Assembly: GCF_000829465.1 (NCBI RefSeq)
Contig: NZ_JXAL01000033.1
Coordinates: forward strand, 141,305 to 205,304
Origin: Cohnella kolymensis
GTDB lineage: Bacteria > Bacillota > Bacilli > Paenibacillales > Paenibacillaceae
DNA length: 64,000 nt
Direction: 5' to 3'
A model generated the notes under the pieces. That model searched no databases and was not told the origin of the DNA. It saw only the letters and a list, made by a program, of their open reading frames with translations. This document shows, one piece after another, positions 17,685 through 27,229 of the stretch (positions are counted from its first letter, which is position 1; every line of letters begins with the position of its first letter). Position numbers and translations under genes: made by a program.

Positions 17685-18413
17685 ATGACCGAACTCAAAA
17701 TCATGATCTATAACATGCACCACGGAAAAGGAATGGACGGGCAGCCTAACCTCGAGCGGATTGCGAAGCTGGTGAAAGAAATTGATCCGGATATCATCGG
17801 TTTTAATGAAGTCGACCGGTTCTTTCATAAAAGAAGCGGCTTCAAAGATCAATTCTCCTGGTTCTGCGGGGAGCTCGGTTTGAATTGTGCCTTCGGTGCC
17901 GCGATTACAAGAAAAAAGGGCGACACCATACGTGAATACGGCAATGCCCTGTTTTCCCGTTTTCCTATTGTGTCTCACACCAATCATGGACTCAGGGCGC
18001 GGCGTTTAACGATCAGCGAACCGCGGTCAGTGCTGGAAGCCGGAATCGATTTGGGCGGCAAGCAACTCCTGAAGGTTTTTCTGTCCCACCTGAGCTTTAT
18101 TCCGATCCTCCGCAGAATACAGACCGAGCTGGTCGTTCAGCGACTTGAGGCCGAGTCCGGTCCCTCCGTTCTCATGGGCGACTTCAACATGATTCCCGGC
18201 TCAGGTTCATGGAACAAAATCACCCGTGTGTTGAACGATGTGACTCATCAGTTACACGGTCGTCCTTTAAGCACATTCCCCTCTGTTCATCCGGTCACGC
18301 AGAAAGACTATATTTTTACCAGCCCGCAGATCGTAATCCGGAACGCTGAGACAATTGACCGAGATCGACGTGCCTCCGATCATTTGCCTTTACTGACGAA
18401 GGTCAGTGTTTGA
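17685..18413 (+). CDS. Endonuclease/exonuclease/phosphatase-family hydrolase
   Basis: A 242-residue EEP-fold enzyme. Expected active-site pieces are present: the Asn in MIYNMHHG (about 8-15), the metal-binding Glu in IIGFNEVDRF (about 38-47), LMGDFNMIPG (about 163-172) and the terminal SDHLPLL. The fold includes nucleases, inositol phosphatases and sphingomyelinases. With no signal peptide, it is probably a cytosolic phosphodiesterase of unknown substrate. GAGGGTGG lies upstream of the ATG. It stands alone on the plus strand. Confidence 0.8.
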   Translation: MTELKIMIYNMHHGKGMDGQPNLERIAKLVKEIDPDIIGFNEVDRFFHKRSGFKDQFSWFCGELGLNCAFGAAITRKKGDTIREYGNALFSRFPIVSHTNHGLRARRLTISEPRSVLEAGIDLGGKQLLKVFLSHLSFIPILRRIQTELVVQRLEAESGPSVLMGDFNMIPGSGSWNKITRVLNDVTHQLHGRPLSTFPSVHPVTQKDYIFTSPQIVIRNAETIDRDRRASDHLPLLTKVSV

Positions 18414-18476
18414 AAATCATATTGTCTGGAGGTAACGAATAAGTTAAATGGATCTTACATATGGGAGGTATTTATA

Positions 18477-18903
18477 TTGAAGAAGTTTTAGCATTTTGCT
18501 CTCCATTATCATCTCCGTGTTTTTGCTAGCTTCGTTAGTTGCCGCTAAGAACCCTCACACCGATCGTTTCAACTACCCTGACCGCGTCGACTGGGCACTG
18601 AAAAAATTAGAAAAAGCAACAGAAAAGTATCGTGACGTGAATAAAGCCATTGCCGATGGCTATACACCTACCGATGAGTTCGTGCCCAATATGGGGTACC
18701 ATTATATTAATTTCCGGTTAATCGATGACCAGGTTGATGCACTGATGCCGGAAGTGGTCATTTATGTGCCGGATGATAAAGGCGGCTTAAAGCTAGTCGC
18801 TGTCGAATATATTTCTACGGTACCAAATCATCTATACGGTCTCGAGTTCCACCAAATCAGACGGCTGCAGGCAGTTCACATCATCATTGACCCAATCATG
18901 TGA
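18477..18903 (+). CDS. Small exported protein of unknown function; frame broken inside the signal peptide
   Basis: GGGAGG (18463-18468) lies 8 bases before a TTG start at 18477 that reads Met-Lys-Lys-Phe and then meets a stop. Removing one T from the TTTT at 18486-18489 joins it to the open frame and gives a textbook signal peptide, MKKFSILLSIIISVFLLASL, followed by about 115 residues (ALKKLEKATEKYRDVNKAIADGY..., then MGYHYINF and VAVEYIS). The same pattern occurs in a secreted hypothetical family. Without the correction, translation could begin only at an internal TTG (18496) lacking the ribosome site. The total length is 3n+1, consistent with a one-base insertion or a read error. Confidence 0.6.
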
Positions 18904-18910
18904 GCGACAC

Positions 18911-18943
18911 AAAAGGCCGAACGTCTAAGGCGTTCGGCCTTTT
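18911..18943. terminator. Strong bidirectional terminator
   Basis: AAAAGGCCGAACG and CGTTCGGCCTTTT form a 13-base stem with a 7-base loop. It lies between the convergent secreted-protein gene and the kinase pseudogene. Confidence 0.9.
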
Positions 18944-18947
18944 AGTG

Positions 18948-19963
18948 CTATTTCACGTACTCATTTAAAAGCCTTAGGATGACGTCCCGCTTTACAGGCT
19001 TGCTGACATACGCATTCATCCCTGCGGCTAGGCACTTTTCCCGATCGCCCTTTAAGGCGTTGGCCGTGACCGCGACAATGCAGGGGCTTTTCTCCTTGAG
19101 ATCTTGTTTTATCGCCTTCGCCGCATCGAGGCCGTTCACAATCGGCATGTGCAGATCCATGAAGATGAGATCATACTGCTCTTTGAGCGCCGCTTCGACC
19201 GCCTCTTTGCCGTTTGTGACGGAGGCAACCCTGTGCCCCATTTTTTCAAGCATTTTGGTCAGCACTAGCTGGTTGATGGAATTGTCTTCAGCGAGCAATA
19301 TGCTCGCCTTGCGTTCCGTATGCGGCATCTGCACGCGAGCCTCTTCGCTGTGGGGGGGGCGATATTTTCTGCAGCCTGATGGTGAAGGTAAAAGACGAGC
19401 CGCTCTTGCCGTCACTCTCCGCGTAAATCTCGCCGCCCATCATGCCGACAATTTTACTGCTGATGGCAAGGCCAAGGCCAGTGCCTTCGTACTTGCGCGT
19501 CGTAAAGCTGTCAATCTGTACAAACGGTTCAAAAATGTTGGTGAGCTGGTCGGGGTCAATCCCAATGCCCGTATCCGTTACGGTAATGGCCAACAGGGAC
19601 GCGTCTTCCTTCGCTAGTCTCACCCTTACCGATATGCTGCCCTTTGGCGTAAATTTGACGGCATTGCCGAGCAGGTTCAGGAGCACCTGTTTCAACCGCT
19701 CGTAGTCGCCGTAAATATAGTCAGGAACATCGTGATTGATGGTGCTGCAGAGCTCCAGATTCTTTTCTTCGGCTCTCGCTGAAATGACGCTGAAGCTGTC
19801 CTTGATGCATTTACGCAGATCGATGGTAATAGCCAAACATCTGTTCAATGGCGGGGTTCACCGTTAAAATCAAACCATCTGGACTAATAAGGGCGATCCC
19901 AAAGGGAGCATGCTCAAACACCTGTTGGTTGAAGGATTGTTGGTTCAAGTTTACGCGATGCAT
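18948..19963 (-). pseudogene. Broken hybrid sensor histidine kinase (PAS - HATPase - receiver)
   Basis: Three pieces of one hybrid kinase lie in order. At 19963-19811, behind GGAGG, is the start of a PAS domain (FEHAPFGIALISPDG, NPAIEQMFGY), which then runs into a stop. At about 19848-19288 is the HATPase with GDYERLKQVLLNLLGNAVKFT, DTGIGI and GTGLGLAISSKIV. At about 19360-18948 is a receiver domain with LLAEDN and FMDLHMP. The rest of the PAS and the whole HisKA phospho-acceptor domain are missing, an internal deletion. HATPase and receiver are out of frame across a run of eight C (19352-19359); seven C would join them. Because the histidine domain is lost, the kinase is inactive whatever the status of the C run. 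Confidence 0.8.
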
Positions 19964-20002
19964 GGCTTGCCTCCATATGTGTAAGATAATGTTTACAAGA
20001 AG

Positions 20003-20030
20003 AAAAAAGACCCCCTACTTTGAAGGTCTT
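20003..20030 (-). terminator. Terminator of the YtrA-like ABC operon
   Basis: On the minus strand AAGACC (20030-20025) pairs with GGTCTT (20012-20007) and a run of T follows. It lies about 100 bases after the last gene of the operon. Confidence 0.65.
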
Positions 20031-20129
20031 ATCGTTCAGAAATGCAAAGTAATCATAACTTTCAAAGTTATTTACCCGTTTTCTAATTTATTGAACCAGG
20101 TACTAAAAAGATTTTTTAATATATTTCAT

Positions 20130-20354
20130 TTATGACAACACTTTCTGCTTCACCCGAATGGTTGCTGATATAATCGTTTTTTTCATCATCACATTCTGAT
20201 CCACATCCGGCATTGTATGAAATTCATTGTTCTTACCCAGTGCCAACAACGCTGTCTTGGCGGCTTCATGTGCAAGATCTTCATTTTGAAGGACATAAAA
20301 CGCCATCTGATAAGCATCAATTTCCAGTCTCCGTAACGATGCTGCGTTTCTCAT
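20130..20354 (-). CDS. Small hypothetical protein, last gene of the ABC operon
   Basis: A 74-residue protein that I do not recognise with confidence. The central segment (EIDAYQMAFYVLQNEDLAHEA) resembles the helical start of region 2 of ECF sigma factors, but the DNA-binding region 4 and other core parts are absent, so it is not a sigma factor as it stands. Its ATG overlaps the stop of the upstream membrane-anchored protein by four bases, placing it firmly in the operon. Confidence 0.55.
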   Translation of the reverse strand: MRNAASLRRLEIDAYQMAFYVLQNEDLAHEAAKTALLALGKNNEFHTMPDVDQNVMMKKTIISATIRVKQKVLS

Positions 20355-21601
20355 ATTCGAGGAGTCAGATTGTAAAGCCTAAGGTGCTTCATGTGCTCTT
20401 CCGCCTCAGAGGCCGGGCCGTCGACAACGACTTCCCCTTGATACAACAGCGCCCCCTTGGTTGCATCAATGACAGCGATCATCGGCTTATCATTGACGGC
20501 CATCATCGGCTTATCATTTTGATGGAGAAGAATGATCACCCGATTACCTGACATGTAGGCACTGCCTATAGAGACGGCTCCGAGCTGCGCGGCTGTATAT
20601 GATGTTCTTTTATATGCTTCCTGCAGGGTGTCCAAATCGTAGCCGGAAACGGAAATATTCGCGCTGCCATAGGTCAATACAGACAGCCGGTTACCGTTTA
20701 AATTATACTGCTGATGGCTATTCAGACTTGCTGCCGTCCAACTTTCAGGTATTTCTATAAGTTTCCCTGTCTTGTAAGAGTAAGCGAAAAAATGATCGGC
20801 AATCGGTTGGCTGCTGTAAGACTGATTCCGGTCCACGGTGACTTTCTCTTCACGGACGGCAAGCAGCACATAATTACCCGGCGCAGAGCTGACTTCATGC
20901 GAGATGACGTTGTGACTATATCTAACACCCTCACGATCGATAAACTTGTAAGGCAGCTCTTCGTTTCGAATGAGATGTCCGTTCGACAAGTCCAATACAT
21001 ACTTGCGAAATTTAGTCGAAAACTCTGTACCCGACATAGCACTCGTGAGAATTTGAAGTTCATTATCGTACCGCTGCACATCCACCACTTGCGCGTTGTG
21101 ATAGGGTGTTTGTTCACTAATAATCGTTGCAAACTGATCTTCTCGCCCTGTCTTCACGTTAAGAACTTGTACGCGAATCTCTGTCTCCGGCTTTTCTATA
21201 TTTGCCGGGCTTTGGGAAACGGCTGCGTAGATAATCCATTCTTTATCCATATAAAAACTGTCCGGATCGGTTTTCCCTCTCATGAAATCTCGGTGTTCTT
21301 TAACCAATTTTCTCATGTCGCTGTGCTGGTAAAACCACGAGCGGGCATTCTTAATTTCTTGTTCGTACATCGATTGACGACTGCTATATTCGCTCCCTTC
21401 GGTCGTTACATTCACGATCTCGGAACGCATTCGCGCTCCGTAATTGCCGGACAATTCAATTCCGTCGGCCTCTTTCTGATCCCCTTTTACCGCAACAAGC
21501 TTAAACTCCGGAAGACGATCCGTGCTGCGGTAAAAATAGTAAGTGCCAATAGAGACGATAATGAGGAGGACTAGAATAACAGACGAATAATAGCGTTTCA
21601 T
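20351..21601 (-). CDS. Membrane-anchored extracytoplasmic protein of unknown function (ABC operon)
   Basis: A 416-residue protein with one N-terminal transmembrane helix (about 5-24) and a long external domain rich in beta-strand-like repeats (about 110-410). Segments such as WIIYAAV, QVLNVKTGRED, NYVLLAVREE and HFFAYSYKTGKL recur like blades of a beta-propeller, although the fold is only inferred. A tandem 8-residue repeat (NDKPMMAV / NDKPMIAV) comes from a 24-base duplication. It lies downstream of the ABC permease and overlaps the next gene; a role as a substrate or signal partner of the ABC system is possible but unproven. Confidence 0.6.
   Translation of the reverse strand: MKRYYSSVILVLLIIVSIGTYYFYRSTDRLPEFKLVAVKGDQKEADGIELSGNYGARMRSEIVNVTTEGSEYSSRQSMYEQEIKNARSWFYQHSDMRKLVKEHRDFMRGKTDPDSFYMDKEWIIYAAVSQSPANIEKPETEIRVQVLNVKTGREDQFATIISEQTPYHNAQVVDVQRYDNELQILTSAMSGTEFSTKFRKYVLDLSNGHLIRNEELPYKFIDREGVRYSHNVISHEVSSAPGNYVLLAVREEKVTVDRNQSYSSQPIADHFFAYSYKTGKLIEIPESWTAASLNSHQQYNLNGNRLSVLTYGSANISVSGYDLDTLQEAYKRTSYTAAQLGAVSIGSAYMSGNRVIILLHQNDKPMMAVNDKPMIAVIDATKGALLYQGEVVVDGPASEAEEHMKHLRLYNLTPRI
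20478..20518. repeat. 24-bp tandem duplication inside a coding region
   Basis: ATCATCGGCTTATCATT occurs at 20478-20494 and again at 20502-20518 with a 24-base period. The duplication keeps the frame and adds eight residues to the encoded protein. Confidence 0.85.
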
Positions 21602-21613
21602 GATAACCCTCCC

Positions 21614-22462
21614 TTACACCGTAATCTTCTTGGCCAGAAGCCGAAATCCAAGCCACACTGATGATGCCACAACAAGTGCGAAAATTACCATCTCAATCAT
21701 GAAAAACTCTTCCGGATATAAATAAGCGCTAGGATTAAAATAGGTCTGATTCGACACCGGCAATATGATAACTGCAGCGGCACAAGCAATTAGATAGAGG
21801 ATAGCGTACAGAATGCCCAGCCGCCGGTAACTTCTTTCGAGCAATATGGCCGTGAAGACAGCCAGTACGGCGCTGAATCCCAGTCCGTATGAGAAAACAA
21901 ATTGATCGAAATTTTGCGGCAGCAGAAAGGGAAGTGCCTGATTCGCTGCAATCACATCCGCAAAATAAGAAGCCTCCCTCATTTCAGCAGGAACGATGAG
22001 GTTAAAGATCACATTTTCAACGGGCAGCAACAGCAATTGAAAGGCAAGCATTCCGAGTATGAACGCCAGAATTGCTGTGGCTTTCGCAAGATAAATATTT
22101 CGCCTTGCGGTCGGCAGCAGCAACAACCTGTAAACAAACGTGTGACGCCCAAACCAATCGCGATACCAAATCAAGAAAATATACAGTCCAAGCACCGCAA
22201 TGCTTAGCAGGATCGGAAGAGCGAACCAAAACTGAATCCCGAACATGGTGGATGCGAATGAAAGCTTACCGCTTGGAAATAAAGCGCTCCCGACGTCTAT
22301 TGATTGATGGTTCAATATGTCTTCTTTTCTTTTAGCTACTTCTCTGACAAGGGTTCTGATAATGACCCCGATCTGCACTGCCGCAGTAATCGCCATCAAA
22401 CCGGCTAAAATATATCGAAACCGGTGAATTTCCATATGTAATAGTTTCAAATATCGATTCAT
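21614..22462 (-). CDS. ABC transporter permease (YtrC/D-like)
   Basis: A 282-residue integral membrane protein with about six hydrophobic helices (near 15-35, 75-97, 118-140, 180-210, 215-240 and 250-272). It is encoded directly after an ABC ATPase, and the two overlap by four bases (ATGA). The ATG at 22462 is chosen over GTG 22468 because GGGAGG lies 10 bases before it. The composition is that of ABC-2 type permeases in GntR-controlled operons such as Bacillus ytr, which respond to cell-envelope stress or metabolites. The substrate is unknown. Confidence 0.75.
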   Translation of the reverse strand: MNRYLKLLHMEIHRFRYILAGLMAITAAVQIGVIIRTLVREVAKRKEDILNHQSIDVGSALFPSGKLSFASTMFGIQFWFALPILLSIAVLGLYIFLIWYRDWFGRHTFVYRLLLLPTARRNIYLAKATAILAFILGMLAFQLLLLPVENVIFNLIVPAEMREASYFADVIAANQALPFLLPQNFDQFVFSYGLGFSAVLAVFTAILLERSYRRLGILYAILYLIACAAAVIILPVSNQTYFNPSAYLYPEEFFMIEMVIFALVVASSVWLGFRLLAKKITV

Positions 22463-23148
22463 ACCCACAACACCTCCCTCATCACGTCCACCACCGATTT
22501 CCCTTCCTCACTGCGAACTTGCTCACATTGGAATTCTTTTGCGACTGTGCCGTGACTCAGAAGAACGGCTTTATCGAGCAAATGCTCTATTTCCCCTACT
22601 TCGTGTGTGGTCAGAAGGACACCGCGCCCGTCTATCAAATCAGTGGAAAATACCTCCGCAATCGACTCGCGGCTGAACAGATCAATGCCCGAGAATGGTT
22701 CATCCATCAGCACATAATCTGTGTCCTGGGCGAGACCGATGACCAGATTATATTTGGCGGCAGTGCCTTTGGAAAGATTACCTACTCTTTCACTTGTATC
22801 CAATCGAAAGAATTTCATGAGCTCTCCGGCACGTGCCTGATTCCAGCTCTGATAGAAGTCCGCCATGAACCGCAGTCCTTCCGACAGCTTCATATAAGAC
22901 GGCATCGTGAGATGATCCGGAATGAAAGCCACCTTCTCGTACGTCTCCCGTTCCCTGGCTCGGCCATCGATGCGAACGGTTCCCTTACTCATTGGCGTCA
23001 ACCCCATAATCGCCTTGAGAACAGTGGATTTTCCCGCCCCATTCACCCCGATCAGGCAGGTGACTTGTCCCTTTTCGGCAGTGAAGGAAACTCCATTCAA
23101 TACATTGCGCAATCGGTAACGCTTATGCATGTTTACGACCTCAATCAT
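22459..23148 (-). CDS. ABC transporter ATP-binding protein (YtrB-like)
   Basis: A 229-residue ATPase of the ABC superfamily. Walker A is GVNGAGKST (about 35-43), the signature is VGNLSKGTAAKY (a less usual LSKGT form), and Walker B is YVLMDEPFSGID; the switch His lies in LLTTHEVGEIE. It energises the permease encoded next. The start ATG at 23148 overlaps the stop of the GntR gene and has GGCGGTG as ribosome site; the longer frame would extend into the regulator. The gene order GntR-ATPase-permease matches the Bacillus ytr type of operon. Confidence 0.85.
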   Translation of the reverse strand: MIEVVNMHKRYRLRNVLNGVSFTAEKGQVTCLIGVNGAGKSTVLKAIMGLTPMSKGTVRIDGRARERETYEKVAFIPDHLTMPSYMKLSEGLRFMADFYQSWNQARAGELMKFFRLDTSERVGNLSKGTAAKYNLVIGLAQDTDYVLMDEPFSGIDLFSRESIAEVFSTDLIDGRGVLLTTHEVGEIEHLLDKAVLLSHGTVAKEFQCEQVRSEEGKSVVDVMREVLWV

Positions 23149-23578
23149 TTCTATCACCGCCTGAATCGGAAATCTTCGTGCTCTCATGTAGTCTTGCCTC
23201 ATTAAATTCTCTCTCCACCAAATCTAGCAACTCTTCGATCGGCACCTCAATCTTTCGAATGGATGCGATAAACGCTGCGACAGTGTCATGAAGCAGCTCC
23301 GTGCGTATACTTTGGAGGATCTCCATCTGATTCGTAATGCGGCTAGGGGAGTTGCCCTCGGTCACGATCAATTGTTGTTCCTCCATTTCCTTATAGGCCC
23401 GCTGAGCAGTGTTGGGATTAATTTTGAACAAGGCCGCCAATTCCCTTCTTGACGGAATAACCTGACCGGCTTCCATCCTTCCGGTTGCAATCTGTTCTTT
23501 GAAATGCCGAACAACCTGAAGATAGACCGGATCACGATTGTTGAAAAAAACTTCCGTCCCGCCATCATTCGTGTGCAT
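23141..23578 (-). CDS. GntR/YtrA-family transcriptional regulator
   Basis: A 145-residue short GntR regulator of the YtrA subgroup: an N-terminal winged helix (about 10-75, with IPSRRELAALFKINPNTAQRAYKEME) followed by a short helical dimerisation tail rather than a large ligand domain. YtrA regulators typically repress the ABC operon they head. ATG 23578 is preferred because GAGAGG sits 6 bases upstream. An AGTGTATG/CATACACT inverted repeat covers the region immediately upstream and is the likely operator. Confidence 0.85.
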   Translation of the reverse strand: MHTNDGGTEVFFNNRDPVYLQVVRHFKEQIATGRMEAGQVIPSRRELAALFKINPNTAQRAYKEMEEQQLIVTEGNSPSRITNQMEILQSIRTELLHDTVAAFIASIRKIEVPIEELLDLVEREFNEARLHESTKISDSGGDRND

Positions 23579-23595
23579 ACGATTCCTCTCATTCA

Positions 23596-23650
23596 AGTGT
23601 ATGTATTAAGTAGTTCATACACTATGAGCGTATTATGCCATTCATACACT
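23596..23650. promoter_or_regulatory. YtrA-type operator: inverted repeat plus a third half-site
   Basis: AGTGTATG (23596-23603) and CATACACT (23616-23623) form a perfect inverted repeat with a 12-base spacer. A third CATACACT lies at 23643-23650, 27 bases further upstream of the GntR gene. The arrangement fits autoregulation of the GntR-ABC operon. Confidence 0.65.
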
Positions 23651-23660
23651 CACATGTCTA

Positions 23661-26600
23661 TTAAATCATCAGAAGCTCGCGAATTTCATCCTCAGACAAG
23701 GCAGACAGACCTTCTTGGCCCGGCTGGATCACTTCATCGATCAAGTTCTTTTTCTTCAGCTGGAGTTCATACATCTTGTCTTCCACAGTGCCCTGGGTGA
23801 CCAGACGGATCACTTGGACAACTTTCTTCTGCCCAATCCGATGCGCTCGGTCCGCCGCCTGTTGTTCCACCGCCGGATTCCACCAAAGATCGTACAAGAT
23901 CACGGTATCCGCCCCGGTCAGGTTCAGTCCGGTGCCTCCGGCTTTTAACGATAGAAGAAATAAATCTCGTTCACCTTCATTAAATTTGTTACACAACTCA
24001 ACACGTTCGGCAGCAGGGGTTTGCCCATCCAAATAGAAAAACGGCACACCCCGATAACCAAGCTCACGACCGATAAGGCCAAGCATTTCAGTGAATTGCG
24101 AGAAAACGAGTATTCGCTTCCCTGTGCTGCGGTACTCCTCCACCATCTCCATCAACTGATCGAATTTGGCCGAGCTTCCTGCATAATCTTTCACGAACAA
24201 AGCAGGGTGGCAGCACAGCTGGCGAAGCCGGGTTAAACCGGCTAATATTTTGATCCGGTTTTTGTTAAAATCGTCCGAGTCCAAATGTTTCAGTGTTTCT
24301 TGCTGCAGCTTAGCCAAGTAGGCCGCATACAGCTTCTTCTGATCCGGCAGCAGCCGGGAAGCTTGCAGCGTCTCGATCTTCTCCGGCAGTTCCTTCAATA
24401 CATCGGACTTGAGTCGGCGCAGCAAGAACGGACGGATCCTTTTGGCCACAGCTTCCCTGGTCATTTCAGCAAAATCGCTCCTGCCGGGAAAGAGCCCGGG
24501 CAGTATGATATCGAAAATAGACCAAATTTCGTCTAGTGAATTCTCCACAGGAGTTCCCGTTAAGGCGAAGCGGTGCCGGGCAGTCATTGCTTTTACCGCT
24601 TGGGCCGTTTGCGTGTAATAGTTCTTGAACGCTTGAGCCTCATCCAAAATGAGTGTATGGAAGGATAAACGGCCATATCGGGCATAGTCTCTGCGCAATA
24701 GCGGATAAGAGGTGATGATCACGTCCACTTGTGATAAATCACCCAGAGCGCCGCTTCGCTCCTCTTTACTGCCATCGGCTATGACGACTCGAATTTGAGG
24801 TGCGAATCGCTTAAGCTCATTGAGCCAGTTATACATGAGCGAGGCAGGCGAGACGATCATGGCCGGCATTCCCGCATTCCGAATTTCAGGCAGCACAGAA
24901 ACGAGAAAAGCGATGCTTTGTACGGTTTTGCCCAAACCCATCTCATCTGCCAAAATACCGCCGAAGCGATAGCAGGAAGCGTCTTCAGCCACTGGTAACC
25001 GTATTTCTGGTAATCCCGGAGAGTACCGGAGAGATCGTCAGGAATGGGAAACTCGAGATGGTCCGGATTCCGCATGCTTTCCAAGAGCCGGCGAAACGAT
25101 TTACCCAAATTTACGGCGTTCCCCATCTGCACGGTATCTATCAAATGAAGCCCATGAACGACAGGCAGGCGAGTTGCCGATCCGTTCATATCACTCTTGT
25201 GCATACCAACATCGTTAAGAAAACGGATTATTTCCTGGAACTCGGAGCTTTCCAGCGGTAACAGTGCACCGTTTGGCAGCCGGTGGTACTTACGTTTCTC
25301 TTCAAGTGATTTAATGACATTCCGTATCTCGGATTCGGGAATTCCTTCAATCTCAAACTTCAGTTCCAACCAATCGGTTCGTTCATCAACATCGACCATT
25401 ACCTTAGGATGGACATGACCCCTGTGGAGTCTCAATTTCACTGCAGATGTGGCATATACCTGTACCAGCCTCTCCAGCTGTGGAACGACACGGTACAGAA
25501 AATGGTATTCCTCGGCTTCATCAGACAAAAAATATCCGCCTTCCGTCTTAATGAAGGCGCTTTGCTCTATAAGCTCGAGAATTTGCCGCTCTTGATCCAC
25601 GTCCCGTAACAGTATTTGATCCTCTCCGCGCTGTTGTCCGTTTGCTTCTAAAGGGTTGATGACAATATCACCATATTGAAATTCCAATCCGGCGAGCAGG
25701 CGATCCTTCACCCGGTCCAAGAAAAGCGTGGCCTTTAGCGGTGTTTGCACCATTCGATCCGACACTTCTTGGGCGATGCTCACGCTGCCCAGCTTCATCA
25801 GACCTGGGATTACCTTGTCCATAAAAGGTCCTGCTTGCTCCGGCATGATGTACATTTGGCGTTTACGTGAGCCCTCGAATATTTTCTTTAGTTCGTTCAG
25901 ACGTTTGAGGTGAAACGGCGCTGGTTTCAGCAGTTTACCCTCGGCTATGATAACTCCATATGCCTCCATAATGGTAATCTTATCTAACCCTTGTACCTTC
26001 AATTGATAGCCTTCTGCCAGACCGTTTGATTGGTCGAACGCAAAGACGAGCGGCATGGGTTCGTCCGATAATAAGATTCCATCATATGTACTTTCATTGT
26101 GCACAAGCTTTACCGATGAGGCATCTGTAAGCAATGATAGAAGTCCTTCCCATGAGGCAGGGGGGATCCTAAGCAGCCGGTGGGAATGAGGGCTTACTGC
26201 GTCATTGTAAAAAGGTTGATTGTGAGCAATTTGAATTAACGATTGAATAATCGCATCGTTTTCTATTTGAAAGCTGTGGAGCTCCGGATCGTAAGTGAAA
26301 GGTTTGGAGATGACACAGCATTCTCTTTTATTGATGTGACTGAGGAGCTCCCTTACATTCTGCACGATATATAATCGTTTACTCCCAATCTTCATCTCAA
26401 TGCCGAACATGTTATTCCCATTATTGTCATCAACGGGTTTGCAGATGAATTCCACATTGACGACCTCCCTTGCGTCGAAGAGAGGTCGTGCGCGAGTTGG
26501 ACGCAGCGGTTTGTCGTCAAATAACTGCAGCATCCTGCTCGTCAGTTCCCTGTCTGCCGACGACCTGGCAGGTCGAATATCATTGATATTCAAAAGGACG

Positions 26601-26857
26601 GCGGCGATATGTTTGCAGTATTGGTCGTCAGGATGAAACACGGGGCAGGAACACTCGGCATCGAGTTCCCCCCGCGAGCCATCGACGGACACTCGAATGA
26701 GTGTGCCTTCTCCTTCGATCGTTGCTTCAAAGATTGATGTTTCTAGATCTTCCCTCGTAAATGTTACTTTACCGGCGTGATATATCGCTTCGCCGTCTTC
26801 ATAAGAGAATCGTCCGCACAACAATCTAATGACCTCTTCATTCAGCTCAAAGCTCAT
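23661..26857 (-). pseudogene. SNF2-family helicase with SWIM zinc finger, frameshifted
   Basis: The 5' frame (26857-24857) encodes a SWIM-type zinc motif (CSCPVFHPDDQYCKH, about 70-84) and the bacterial SNF2 N-terminal domain, ending at LRDYQKYGYQWLKTL. The 3' frame (to 23661) carries the ATPase: GILADEMGLGKT (Walker A), LILDEAQAFKN (DEAQ box), LTGTPVENSLDE and the helicase C domain with DLWWNPAVEQQAADRAHRIGQ. The frames part at about 24976-24989. Restoring a second GCTT (GCTTGCTT) joins them as WLKTLASCYRFGG with family-like spacing and about 1066 residues. Members remodel protein-DNA complexes or act in repair. As it stands the motor domain is detached. Confidence 0.8.
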
Positions 26858-27031
26858 GACATGAGTTCCTTTCTGTTCATTAACATGAGTTGTCCCGGAA
26901 AGGTTTTATTTTCACATGGTAACATAAAACCGCAGAATCGCCATGCCCTACTGCATGTTAGCCATAGATTTGGAATAAGGTTTATTGTGACCCTCGCACA
27001 GCAAATACCGATTAGAGAGGACGGAACGCGA

Positions 27032-27202
27032 ATGACGATTTCCGATTGCTGTGGCGCCGCGACGAAGGTTGTATATCGGTCGGATCATCCTTTCGTTTAT
27101 GACGACTCCTATGAACTAATCGTTCCGGTGTTGGTATGCACCGAATGCGGAAAGGCCCTTGGGCTGGATGCTGACAAGGCCCCTGAGGAACCGTCACAAT
27201 AA
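27032..27202 (+). CDS. Small zinc-ribbon-like protein
   Basis: A 56-residue protein with a CC pair near the start (SDCCGAAT, residues 4-11) and a CTECG pair at 36-40, spaced as in a small zinc ribbon. GAGAGGA lies about 10 bases before the ATG. It ends 27 bases before the succinate dehydrogenase cytochrome gene and is probably in the same transcript. Its function is unknown; a role in assembly of the complex or regulation is only a guess. Confidence 0.6.
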   Translation: MTISDCCGAATKVVYRSDHPFVYDDSYELIVPVLVCTECGKALGLDADKAPEEPSQ

Positions 27203-27229
27203 TGATTCCAGTTGCAAAGGAGAATGGTT

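Noticed and set aside
20130..20354. ECF sigma factor
   Set aside because: Only a short helical stretch resembles sigma region 2; there is no region 4 and the length is 74 residues.
20714..21574. 286-codon plus-strand frame opposite the membrane-anchored protein
   Set aside because: Antisense shadow of a gene that is firmly in the ABC operon; no start signals.
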